Below, piece by piece: positions 1-7,944 of a stretch of 64,000 nt of DNA. The DNA lies in NCBI RefSeq assembly GCF_009765995.1, contig NZ_LMUI01000042.1, positions 468,592-532,591 of the forward strand, written 5' to 3'. The stretch is from Methylocapsa sp. S129 (GTDB lineage Bacteria; Pseudomonadota; Alphaproteobacteria; Rhizobiales; Beijerinckiaceae). A program made the translations under genes and the position numbers. Position 1 is the stretch's first letter. Each line of letters begins with the position of its first letter. A model generated the notes under the pieces. It searched no databases. It had not been told where the DNA came from and saw only the letters and a list, made by a program, of their open reading frames with translations.

Positions 1-1602
1 GCGGTGGTGAATCATCATCGCGAGGTTCCCTATCGACTCATTCATTGCGACAAGGACAAGAGCGTCGGCGATCCGGACGCGGGCAATCTGCTGGTTCAGG
101 GCGACAATCTTGAGGCGCTGAAGGCGCTGCTTCCCTATTACGCGGGTAAGGTGAAGTGCATCTATATCGACCCGCCGTACAACACCGGCAATGAGGGCTG
201 GGTCTACAACGACAACGTCAATTCGCCGGAAATCAAGGCGTGGCTGGGCTCAGTTGTGGGCAAGGAGGCGGAGGATCTGTCGCGGCACGACAAATGGCTT
301 TGCATGATGTATCCGCGATTGCGCTTATTGAAGGAGTTTCTGCGAGACGATGGGATCCTGGCGATAAGTTGTGACGATAACGAGGCACACCGACTCCGTT
401 CGGTCATTGACGACATATTTGGTTCGAAAAACTTCGTGAGCACGATCATTTGGCAGAAGCGCTATTCGCCCGCAGGAGACGCGACATGGTTTTCCGAAGA
501 GCACGATTTTATCCTGTTTATTGCCAAGGACAGGAGGAATTGGTCACCGAAAGGGTTGAAGCGAACAGCTAAGCAAAATTCGCTTTATAAAAATCCTGAC
601 AACGATCCGCGCGGCCCTTGGCAGTCAGACAATTATACAGCCAATAAGAACAGCGACGAACGACCGAAGAGTTTCTATCCGCTCATTCAGCCGAATACCG
701 GGGAAGAGATTTGGCCTTCAAGAACCGCAGTGTGGCGTTACTCTCCAGAAGAGCACAGGCGTCACGTCGCGGAGGGTTTAATTTGGTGGGGCAAGACTGG
801 AAGGAACACGACGCCTCGTTTCAAACGATTTCTGGATAAAGTGGGCGATGTTCGCCCGAGCACGATTTGGCTGCATTCTGATGTCGGTCACAACCAGGAC
901 GCCAAGAGAGAATTAATCGATATATTTGGGCGCGAGGACAATCTGTTCCCCACGCCGAAGCCAATTTCATTGATCGCTCGCATTGTGCAGCTCTGCACCG
1001 AACCAGGCGATATTGTTCTCGATTCATTCGCGGGTTCGGGGACAACGGGGGTAGCAGTCGCTCGCGAGGGAGACGGGCGGAGATTCATATTGATCGAAAT
1101 GGAATCGACCATTTGTCAATCGGTCACTGCGACGCGGTTACAGAGGGTCATCGAAGGCTATGATCGAGAGAAGACCGACGGAACAAAGGATCGTGTTAAA
1201 GGCATCAGCTCCGGCTTCCGTTTCTGCACCCTCGGCGATCCTCTCTTCGACGCCGACGGCAATGTGAGCCCCGCCGTCACCTACGCCGACCTCGCCGCGC
1301 ACGTCTTCTTTTGCGAAACGGGCTCGCCGATTCCGCGCCGCGCCGACGGATCGTCGCCGCTCATCGGCGTCTTCCAAGGCCGCGCGATCTTCCTGCTGCA
1401 TTCCGCCGAAGCAATCGGCGTCGCGAGCGCAAACGCGGGCAATGTCCTGACCGTGTCCATGTTGGCAAGCCTCCCCTCGCCCGAGCCGGGCTTTGGCGGT
1501 GTGCGCATCGTCTATGGCGAAGGTTGCACGGTTCCGGACGAGCGGCTCGCACGCCATGGGGTCACGTTCAAGCAAATTCCCTATCAAATCGAGGGGCTGT
1601 GA
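1..1602 (+). CDS. mod: Type III restriction-modification DNA methyltransferase (Mod), 5' end outside window
   Basis: Probable adenine-specific DNA methyltransferase, the modification and specificity subunit of a type III system. Counting from the GTG at position 4, motif IV DPPY lies at residues 56-59 and the AdoMet-binding motif FAGSG at about 342-346. This DPPY-first order is that of beta-class Mod proteins. The frame is open from base 1, and the first visible residues (EVPYRL, then GDPDAGNLLVQGDNLEALK) resemble the interior of Mod proteins, so the true start is probably upstream of the window. The C-terminus (FKQIPYQIEGL) is typical. Bases of about 310-1200, between the catalytic and AdoMet motifs and through the latter, are visibly AT-richer than both ends, which suggests an exchanged target recognition region. 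The rhuM start lies 2 bases after the stop and res follows, so the three genes probably form one operon. Confidence 0.9.
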   Translation, partial: AVVNHHREVPYRLIHCDKDKSVGDPDAGNLLVQGDNLEALKALLPYYAGKVKCIYIDPPYNTGNEGWVYNDNVNSPEIKAWLGSVVGKEAEDLSRHDKWLCMMYPRLRLLKEFLRDDGILAISCDDNEAHRLRSVIDDIFGSKNFVSTIIWQKRYSPAGDATWFSEEHDFILFIAKDRRNWSPKGLKRTAKQNSLYKNPDNDPRGPWQSDNYTANKNSDERPKSFYPLIQPNTGEEIWPSRTAVWRYSPEEHRRHVAEGLIWWGKTGRNTTPRFKRFLDKVGDVRPSTIWLHSDVGHNQDAKRELIDIFGREDNLFPTPKPISLIARIVQLCTEPGDIVLDSFAGSGTTGVAVAREGDGRRFILIEMESTICQSVTATRLQRVIEGYDREKTDGTKDRVKGISSGFRFCTLGDPLFDADGNVSPAVTYADLAAHVFFCETGSPIPRRADGSSPLIGVFQGRAIFLLHSAEAIGVASANAGNVLTVSMLASLPSPEPGFGGVRIVYGEGCTVPDERLARHGVTFKQIPYQIEGL

Positions 1603-1604
1603 GC

Positions 1605-2663
1605 ATGGCGGACAGGCCGCCGCCGCGTGAAGGCGAAATCCTTCTGTATACCGGGTCGGCCGGCGCTATCCGGGTCGAAGTCCTGTTTGAAGAGGAAAGC
1701 TTTTGGCTTACGCAAAAGCGGATGGCCGAGCTTTTCGAGGTGGACGTCCGCACGGTCAACGAACATTTGAAAAACATTTTCAGGACCGGCGAACTCGCCG
1801 AAGATTCAGTTATCCGGAAATTCCGGATGACTGCCGCCGACGGCAAGAGCTATCTCACGAGCTTCTACAATCTCGACGTCATTATCGCGGTCGGCTACCG
1901 CGTCAACAGCAGACAGGCGACGCAATTTCGAATCTGGGCGACCTCGGTTCTGCGCGAATTCATCATCAAGGGCTTCGCGCTCGATGACCAGCGCCTGAAG
2001 CAAGGCAAGAAATTCGGCAAAGACTATTTCGACGAACTGCTCGAACGTATCCGTGAGATACGGGCGAGCGAGCGCCGCTTCTATCTGAAGATCACCGATA
2101 TCTACGAGCAGTGCAGCATCGACTATAGCAGTGACGCCGAAGTCACGCAGACCTTCTTCAAGACAGTTCAAAACAAGCTGCATTGGGCGATCACCGGAAA
2201 AACGGCGGCGGAAATCGTCGGCGCGCGCGCCGACGCCTCGAAGCCGAACATGGGGCTGCAAACCTGGAAGAATGCGCCAGACGGCAAAATCCTGAAATCG
2301 GACGTTTCGATCGCCAAGAATTACATGCGCGAGGCCGAGATCAAGGGGCTTGAGCGCATCGTGTCGATGTATCTCGACTATGCAGAAAACCAGGCGGCGC
2401 GCCAAATCGCGATGCGGATGAATGATTGGGCGGCGAAGCTCGACGCGTTTCTCGCGTTCAACGAATACGAAATATTGCAGGACGCGGGCAAGGTTTCCCA
2501 TGCCGTCGCAAAGGAACTGGCCGAGAAGGAATATTCCGCCTTCCGGGTGATCCAAGATCGCGCTTTTGAAAGTGATTTCGAGCGGGAGGCGACGCGCGCA
2601 ATTTCGACGGGCAAAGCATTGAAGGCGGGAGGCAAGAATCGGCCGAAAGGGGGAACAGAATGA
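1605..2663 (+). CDS. rhuM: RhuM-family protein between mod and res
   Basis: 352-residue protein matching the virulence RhuM / Fic-associated family, named from Salmonella pathogenicity island 3; its biochemical function is not established. The N-terminal third carries the family features: EILLYT, FWLTQKRMAELFEVDVRTVN (a helix-turn-helix-like segment), SYLTSFYNLDVIIAVGYRVNS and FRIWATSVLREFIIKGF. The ATG at 1605 is chosen because family similarity begins there; the longer open frame back to 1311 only reads mod out of frame. The stop overlaps the res start as ATGA, which suggests translational coupling. A regulatory or abortive role tied to the restriction enzyme is a guess from position. Confidence 0.85.
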   Translation: MADRPPPREGEILLYTGSAGAIRVEVLFEEESFWLTQKRMAELFEVDVRTVNEHLKNIFRTGELAEDSVIRKFRMTAADGKSYLTSFYNLDVIIAVGYRVNSRQATQFRIWATSVLREFIIKGFALDDQRLKQGKKFGKDYFDELLERIREIRASERRFYLKITDIYEQCSIDYSSDAEVTQTFFKTVQNKLHWAITGKTAAEIVGARADASKPNMGLQTWKNAPDGKILKSDVSIAKNYMREAEIKGLERIVSMYLDYAENQAARQIAMRMNDWAAKLDAFLAFNEYEILQDAGKVSHAVAKELAEKEYSAFRVIQDRAFESDFEREATRAISTGKALKAGGKNRPKGGTE

Positions 2664-5320
2664 CTTTGCCCCTCTTCGTCCTCAAGGACTATCAACTTCA
2701 AACGCTTGCGACTCTTCAGCGCTTCCTCGAAAAGGTTGTAGAACTGGGGGAAGCGGATACCGCCTTCTACGCCATCACGAAGCGACCCTTCGTGCAGCCG
2801 CCGACCATGCCGGGTCTGCCCTACGTTTGTCTTCGCATCCCCACCGGCGGGGGCAAGACGATACTGGCCGCGCATTCCGTGAAGGTCGCCGCCGATAGTT
2901 TTCTTCGCACCGATGCGCCGGCGGTGCTTTGGCTGACACCGTCGCAGACGATCCGCGATCAAACCTTGGCGACGTTGCAGGATCGAGCGCATCCGAACCG
3001 CCGCGCACTCGCCGATCGCTTCGGCGAGAACGTCCGCATTATGACCGTCGCCGATGCGCTCTACGCTAAACGCGCCGACTATGACGGCGGCGCGGTCGTG
3101 ATTGTCGCGACCATTCAGGCTTTCCGCGTCGATGAGACAGAAGGCCGCAAGGTTTATGACGCCAACGGCGAACTCATGGACCACTTCACGAGTCTTGCCG
3201 AAGGCTTGCGCGCCACGCTCGAAATTGGACCGTCGGGCGATCCGGTTCCCTCGCTCGCCAACGTGCTGCGCTCGCGCCGCCCGATGGTGATCGTCGACGA
3301 AGCGCATAACGCGCGAACGGATTTGTCCTTCGACACGCTGGCGAGGCTCAATCCCGCGCTCATCGTCGAATTCACGGCGACGCCAGTCACGCCCGAAGAG
3401 CACAAGCCGGAAAGGGGCGTTTACGCGTCGAATATCCTGCATCATGTGTCCGCTGCTGAGTTAAGAGCGGCGGATATGATCAAATTGCCGGTGATCTTGC
3501 GCGGACGCTCCGACCCGAAGGAAACCCTAGGCGACGCCATCGCATGGCTGGACGAACTGGTGACGCTCGCCGGCGCCGAAGAAAAGGAGACCGGCGAATT
3601 CGTTCGCCCGGTCATGCTGATTCAGGCCGAACCGAAATCCAAGGACAGGCCGACGCTTCACGCCGAGGAAGTCAAGAAGTTGCTTATCGCGGATTTTCGT
3701 GCGCCTGAAGAGCACATCGTTGTTGCTACCGGTGAGACGAAAGGCCTTGAAGGCGTCGACCTTTTCGACCGCGATTGCAAGGTGCGGTTCATCATTACGC
3801 AACAGGCGCTGAAAGAGGGCTGGGATTGCTCCTTCGCCTATGTGCTCTGTTCGGTCGCCGAGCAAAAATCGCCGCGCGCCGTTGAGCAGCTCTTGGGGCG
3901 CGTGCTTCGGCTTCCGCGTGCGACACGCAAGCGCCGTGAGGACTTGAACCGCGCCTTTGCGTTTGCGACCACGACAAGCTTCCTGAACGCCGCCGCGACG
4001 CTTCGCGACGGGCTCGTGGGCAACGGCTTCGAGCGCGTCGAGGCGCGAGCGCTCGTGCGCGCCGTCGCCGAGTCCTTCAGGGGCTTCGAGGAAGGCGGCG
4101 CAGCATTCATTTTTGACGAGCCGATCCCCGAGGGAATCGACGCCACTTCGTTCAAGACGAACGTCGAGACGGCCACGGGCGGCCGCGTCGAGGTCGACAT
4201 CGAATCGGGTGTGATCCGAGCGCACGGCGCGCTGAACAACTACGACCGCGACGCGATGTTAAGCGCGATGCCGACGGCGGCGGCGAAGGCGATCGAATCG
4301 CTTGTGCATAAATCGCGCGGGGCGCGGCTGAAAACGACCGGCGCTACGTATGAGGCACCTCGCTTCGCTGTGCCGCGCCTCGCTGTCCGCTCGCAAAAGG
4401 GCCTGGAATTGTTCGACCGGGCGCATTTCCTCGATATCCCTTGGAAATTAGAAGAATGCGACCCGACGTCGCTTCGGGATTTTTTCGCGCCGCCAAAACC
4501 CGGACTCGATGAAGCGCATTTGGACGTCAGCGCGACCGGCAAAGTGACGGTCGAATTCGTGACCGATCTTCACGAGCAGCTGGCCCTCGCGCTGCAAGAA
4601 CGTGGCTGGACGAAAGCCGCGCTCGTCAATTGGCTTGACCGGCGACTGCCGACTTCGGCGCGTCGCGATATTACGCGCGTGTCGTCGACACTTTTCATCA
4701 CGAAGGCGCTCGACGTGATTTCCGCCAAGACGGGCATGACCCTTGACGCCCTGGCGAGAGCGAAGTTCCGGCTTGTCGATGCATTCGTCAAGGTGATCGC
4801 GAAGTATCGTGACACACGCGAGGCCGCGGCGTTCGAGCGTGCGTTGTTTCCACAAAGCGGGCTCGAATTCGAAACAAGTTCGGACGTGGAACTTATCTTC
4901 GATGAAAATCGATACGGCTACAATCAGCCCTACAAAGGCGGAACCGAGTTCAAAAAGCATCTGTTCCGCGTCGTTGGCGATCTTGAGGCGAGCGGCGAGG
5001 AATTCGATTGCGCCGTTTACCTGGAGCGCTCAACGGACGTGAAGGCATGGGTCCGTAACACATCGAAGCAGCCCCATTCGTTTTGGCTGCAAACGTCGTC
5101 AGATAAATTCTATCCCGATTTCGTTGCGTTGTTGAATGACGGGCGCGTGCTCGTTGTGGAATACAAGGGCGCCTACATCGCTACGGCCGACGATGCGAAA
5201 GAGAAGCGCCTTATTGGCGAGTTGTGGGCGGATAAATCGGAAGGCCGATGTTTGTTCTTGATGGTTGAGAGCAGGCAATTTGAGCGTATTGATCAAGAAA
5301 TCCGCAGATTCCTTAACTGA
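2660..5320 (+). CDS. res: Type III restriction enzyme, helicase-nuclease subunit (Res)
   Basis: 886-residue restriction subunit that would act with Mod: it translocates on DNA using ATP and cuts when convergent enzymes meet. Walker A (IPTGGGKT) is near residues 60-67, motif II VDEAHN near 211-216, and QALKEGWDCSFAYVLCS followed by QLLGRVLRLPR is the conserved helicase motif V/VI region. The C-terminus holds a PD-(D/E)XK nuclease: YPD with D820, then VEYKG with E834 and K836. Helicase and nuclease motifs are intact and the length is normal, so the system is probably active if mod is complete upstream. The start overlaps the rhuM stop by 4 bases. Confidence 0.93.
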   Translation: MTLPLFVLKDYQLQTLATLQRFLEKVVELGEADTAFYAITKRPFVQPPTMPGLPYVCLRIPTGGGKTILAAHSVKVAADSFLRTDAPAVLWLTPSQTIRDQTLATLQDRAHPNRRALADRFGENVRIMTVADALYAKRADYDGGAVVIVATIQAFRVDETEGRKVYDANGELMDHFTSLAEGLRATLEIGPSGDPVPSLANVLRSRRPMVIVDEAHNARTDLSFDTLARLNPALIVEFTATPVTPEEHKPERGVYASNILHHVSAAELRAADMIKLPVILRGRSDPKETLGDAIAWLDELVTLAGAEEKETGEFVRPVMLIQAEPKSKDRPTLHAEEVKKLLIADFRAPEEHIVVATGETKGLEGVDLFDRDCKVRFIITQQALKEGWDCSFAYVLCSVAEQKSPRAVEQLLGRVLRLPRATRKRREDLNRAFAFATTTSFLNAAATLRDGLVGNGFERVEARALVRAVAESFRGFEEGGAAFIFDEPIPEGIDATSFKTNVETATGGRVEVDIESGVIRAHGALNNYDRDAMLSAMPTAAAKAIESLVHKSRGARLKTTGATYEAPRFAVPRLAVRSQKGLELFDRAHFLDIPWKLEECDPTSLRDFFAPPKPGLDEAHLDVSATGKVTVEFVTDLHEQLALALQERGWTKAALVNWLDRRLPTSARRDITRVSSTLFITKALDVISAKTGMTLDALARAKFRLVDAFVKVIAKYRDTREAAAFERALFPQSGLEFETSSDVELIFDENRYGYNQPYKGGTEFKKHLFRVVGDLEASGEEFDCAVYLERSTDVKAWVRNTSKQPHSFWLQTSSDKFYPDFVALLNDGRVLVVEYKGAYIATADDAKEKRLIGELWADKSEGRCLFLMVESRQFERIDQEIRRFLN

Positions 5321-5379
5321 GCAAGAACGATATCTTGCGTTACGGTTATCCTTCGCCAACCCGAAACCAGAGAGACGCG

Positions 5380-6879
5380 ATGGCCTGTGTCATAGGGCTG
5401 GATATCGGCACGACTTCAACGATCGGCATTTTGATCCGCCTGCCGGATCAGGTTCTCGCTTTGGCCTCGCGCCCCGTCGCGCTGCACACGCCAAAGCCTG
5501 GCTGGGCCGAGGAGGACCCGCTGCAATGGTGGGACAATGTCTGCGCGATCAGCCGCGAATTGATGGCCAATAGCGCGCTCGCGCCTGGCGAGCTGGCGGC
5601 GATCGGTGTGTCCGGCATGCTGCCGGCCGTCGTCCTCCTCGACGAGAGCGGCGCATTGCTGCGGCCGAGCATCCAGCAGAGCGACGGGCGCTGCGGCGCC
5701 GAAGTCGCCGATCTGCGCCGCGAAGTCGATGAGGCGGCGTTCATCGCCCAGGCGGGAAACGGCGTCAATCAGCAGCTCGTCGCCGCCAAGCTGCGCTGGA
5801 TCGAGAAGCACGAACCGGAAGTCTTCCGCCGCATTGCGACGGTGTTCGGCTCCTATGATTACATCAACTGGCGGTTGACGGGGGAGCGCGCGGTCGAACA
5901 GAACTGGGCGCTCGAAGCCGGCTTCGTCGATGTGCGGACTCATAGGATCGCCGACGATCTGGTCGCGCTCGCCCATATTCCGCGCCGCGCCCTGCCGCGC
6001 AAAGTCGCCTCGCACGACATTCTTGGGCGGGTGAGCGCGGACGCGGCCGCGCAAAGCGGCCTTCCCGCCGGCCTGCCCGTCGTTGGCGGCGCCGCCGACT
6101 TCATCGCGTCGGCGCTCGGCGCCGGTCTCGCGCGGCCGGGCGATGTGCTGTTGAAGTTCGGCGGTTCGATCGACATCCTCATTGCGACCGACAAGATCAG
6201 GCCCGATCCGCGCCTCTATCTCGACTATCATTTGATCCCCGGCCTGTTCGTGCCGAACGGCTGCATGTCGACAGGCGGGTCCGGCCTGAATTGGTTCGCC
6301 GCCCATTTCGCCGGTGGCGAGAAGTCCGCCGCCGCGGCGAGCGGCCTGACGCTCCATCAGCATCTCGATCGTCTGGCGGCGGCCAAGCCAGCCGGCGCTG
6401 ACGGCGTGCGCGCGCTTCCTTATTTTCTTGGCGAAAAGACGCCCATCCACGATCCGTCGGCGCGCGGCCTGATCAGCGGCCTCACCCTTTCGCACGATGT
6501 CGGCCATGTCTGGCGCGCTTTGCTCGAAGCCTATGCCTATGCGATCGCCCATCACATCGAGGTGCTCAACGACATCGGCCATCGCATCGAGAAATATCTT
6601 GTCTCCGATGGGGGCTCGAACAGCCGAATCTGGATGCAGATCGTTGCCGACGTGCTGCAAAAGCCCATCCATCAATTGACCGGCCATCCCGGCTCGTGCC
6701 TCGGCGCCGCATGGACGGCGGCGATCGGGGCGGGTCTCACGGATGATTGGGCCGGGGTGGCGCGTTTCGTCGGATCGGGCGACCGCCTCGATCCCGATCC
6801 GCGCCACGCGGAGGTCTACGCCGCCGGCTACCGCGAGTTCCGCGATCTCTACCGGAGGATGGCGGGAGCCGCGCCATGA
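5380..6879 (+). CDS. FGGY-family carbohydrate kinase (xylulokinase-like)
   Basis: 499-residue ATP-dependent sugar kinase of the FGGY family, closest in type to xylulokinases. It would phosphorylate a pentulose, hexulose or polyol in the cytoplasm. GLDIGTTSTIG at the N-terminus is the phosphate-1 motif, GVSGMLPAVVLLDE follows, and GGAADFIASALGAG and SDGGSNSRIWMQIVADVL are the phosphate-2 and adenosine regions. The ATG at 5380 is preferred over an upstream TTG at 5335 because the phosphate-1 motif normally sits within ten residues of the start. The next gene starts inside this stop codon (ATGA), so kinase and HAD phosphatase are coupled. The substrate is unknown; the downstream formamidase-like genes make ordinary xylulose use unlikely to be the whole story. 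Confidence 0.85.
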   Translation: MACVIGLDIGTTSTIGILIRLPDQVLALASRPVALHTPKPGWAEEDPLQWWDNVCAISRELMANSALAPGELAAIGVSGMLPAVVLLDESGALLRPSIQQSDGRCGAEVADLRREVDEAAFIAQAGNGVNQQLVAAKLRWIEKHEPEVFRRIATVFGSYDYINWRLTGERAVEQNWALEAGFVDVRTHRIADDLVALAHIPRRALPRKVASHDILGRVSADAAAQSGLPAGLPVVGGAADFIASALGAGLARPGDVLLKFGGSIDILIATDKIRPDPRLYLDYHLIPGLFVPNGCMSTGGSGLNWFAAHFAGGEKSAAAASGLTLHQHLDRLAAAKPAGADGVRALPYFLGEKTPIHDPSARGLISGLTLSHDVGHVWRALLEAYAYAIAHHIEVLNDIGHRIEKYLVSDGGSNSRIWMQIVADVLQKPIHQLTGHPGSCLGAAWTAAIGAGLTDDWAGVARFVGSGDRLDPDPRHAEVYAAGYREFRDLYRRMAGAAP

Positions 6880-7553
6880 ACCTGTCGGCGGTCGCATGGG
6901 ACATTGACGGCACACTGGCGGATAGCGAGGGCCTGCATCATCGCGCGCTGCTGGCGGCGTCCGCGATCTGGGGCATCGATCTCTCGGATCTGCCGGATCG
7001 GGCTTTCAGCGGCGTCCATATGCGCGACGTCTGGCGCGCGCTCGCCGCCAGGTTTCCCTCCGATGTCGCCGAGGCCGCGTTCTTGACGACGGTCGAAGAT
7101 TATTACGCTGGACACAGTCAGGAGATCGTCGCGCTGCCCGGCGCGATCGCGGCCATTGAAGGGCTGGCGGCCCGAGGGATTCGGCAGGTCTGCGTATCAA
7201 ACTCGAGCCGCCGTGTGGTCGACGCCAATCTTGATGCGCTGGCGATCAGGCGGCGCATCGCCTTCTCGATCAGTCTCGACGATGTTGCGATGGGCAAGCC
7301 CGACCCGGAACCCTATCGCAGGGCTTGCGAACTTCTGGGTCTCGCGCCGTCCTCGGCGCTCGCCGTCGAGGATAGCCAAACCGGCGCGCGCTCGGCGCGG
7401 GCTGCCGGCCTGTTCGTCATTGGCTTTGCGCCATCGGGGCAAAGTCTCGAGCCGACCGACATGAAGATTGATCGGCTCCTCGATGTCTTGGATTTCTTCG
7501 ACGCCGGGCTCGACGCGCCGGCGCGCCGAAAGGTTCTCGGCGAAAGCGGCTGA
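6876..7553 (+). CDS. HAD-IA phosphatase (beta-phosphoglucomutase/phosphatase-like)
   Basis: 225-residue haloacid-dehalogenase hydrolase. Motif I is AWDIDGTLADSEGLHH near residues 7-22 (the first Asp is the nucleophile), motif II is VCVSNSS, the lysine of motif III is in MGKPDPEPY, and motif IV is AVEDSQTGARSARAAG. The cap lies between motifs I and II, as in subclass IA enzymes acting on sugar phosphates. The start overlaps the kinase stop by 4 bases, so it probably acts on the kinase product or repairs a side product. A second kinase-HAD pair occurs at 41821-44283. Confidence 0.85.
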   Translation: MNLSAVAWDIDGTLADSEGLHHRALLAASAIWGIDLSDLPDRAFSGVHMRDVWRALAARFPSDVAEAAFLTTVEDYYAGHSQEIVALPGAIAAIEGLAARGIRQVCVSNSSRRVVDANLDALAIRRRIAFSISLDDVAMGKPDPEPYRRACELLGLAPSSALAVEDSQTGARSARAAGLFVIGFAPSGQSLEPTDMKIDRLLDVLDFFDAGLDAPARRKVLGESG

Positions 7554-7568
7554 TGGGCGGAGGCGGCG

Positions 7569-7889
7569 ATGGTCTATCGGATCGATCCTGAGCATGATCG
7601 GCAATATATCGAGGAATTCCACCGCAAGCCGATCGGCGCGCATAGCCCCGGCCTGATGCGGCTGCTCACCATCATGCGCCAGGATCCCAGCGGCTTCCAG
7701 GTGATCCTCGTCTGCCGGAAGCCATTCGCGGAATGGGTGCTGGCGACGATGCCCCCCAACCGCGCCGATCCCATCGTCATCGAAGACGCTCCGGTCTTCG
7801 CCAGTCGGGAGGAGGCGGAATGGGAAGTCTTCCGGCGCCGGTGGCGCAAACTCACCGGCGAGGCGATCAACCAGGCGTTTGGCGATTGA
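7569..7889 (+). CDS. N,N-dimethylformamidase alpha (small) subunit-like protein
   Basis: 106-residue soluble protein directly upstream of a DMFase-type large subunit, in the position and near the size of the small subunit of alpha2beta2-type N,N-dimethylformamidases. Recognisable features are HSPGLMRLLTIMRQDP, the strand FQVILVCRKPFAEWVLATM and the C-terminal helix EEAEWEVFRRRWRKLTGEAI. The call rests largely on gene order plus this weak likeness. A GGAGG ribosome-binding site sits just upstream (about 7559-7563). The gap to the HAD gene is 15 bases, so the four genes look like one transcript. Confidence 0.65.
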   Translation: MVYRIDPEHDRQYIEEFHRKPIGAHSPGLMRLLTIMRQDPSGFQVILVCRKPFAEWVLATMPPNRADPIVIEDAPVFASREEAEWEVFRRRWRKLTGEAINQAFGD

Positions 7890-7944
7890 CGACGGCCGCC
7901 ACCGATCGACCGGGGACGTTTCATCCAGCAAGCAGAGACAGGCC

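Noticed and set aside
1311-1604. N-terminal extension of the RhuM frame
   Set aside because: It reads mod out of frame; family similarity starts at the ATG at 1605.
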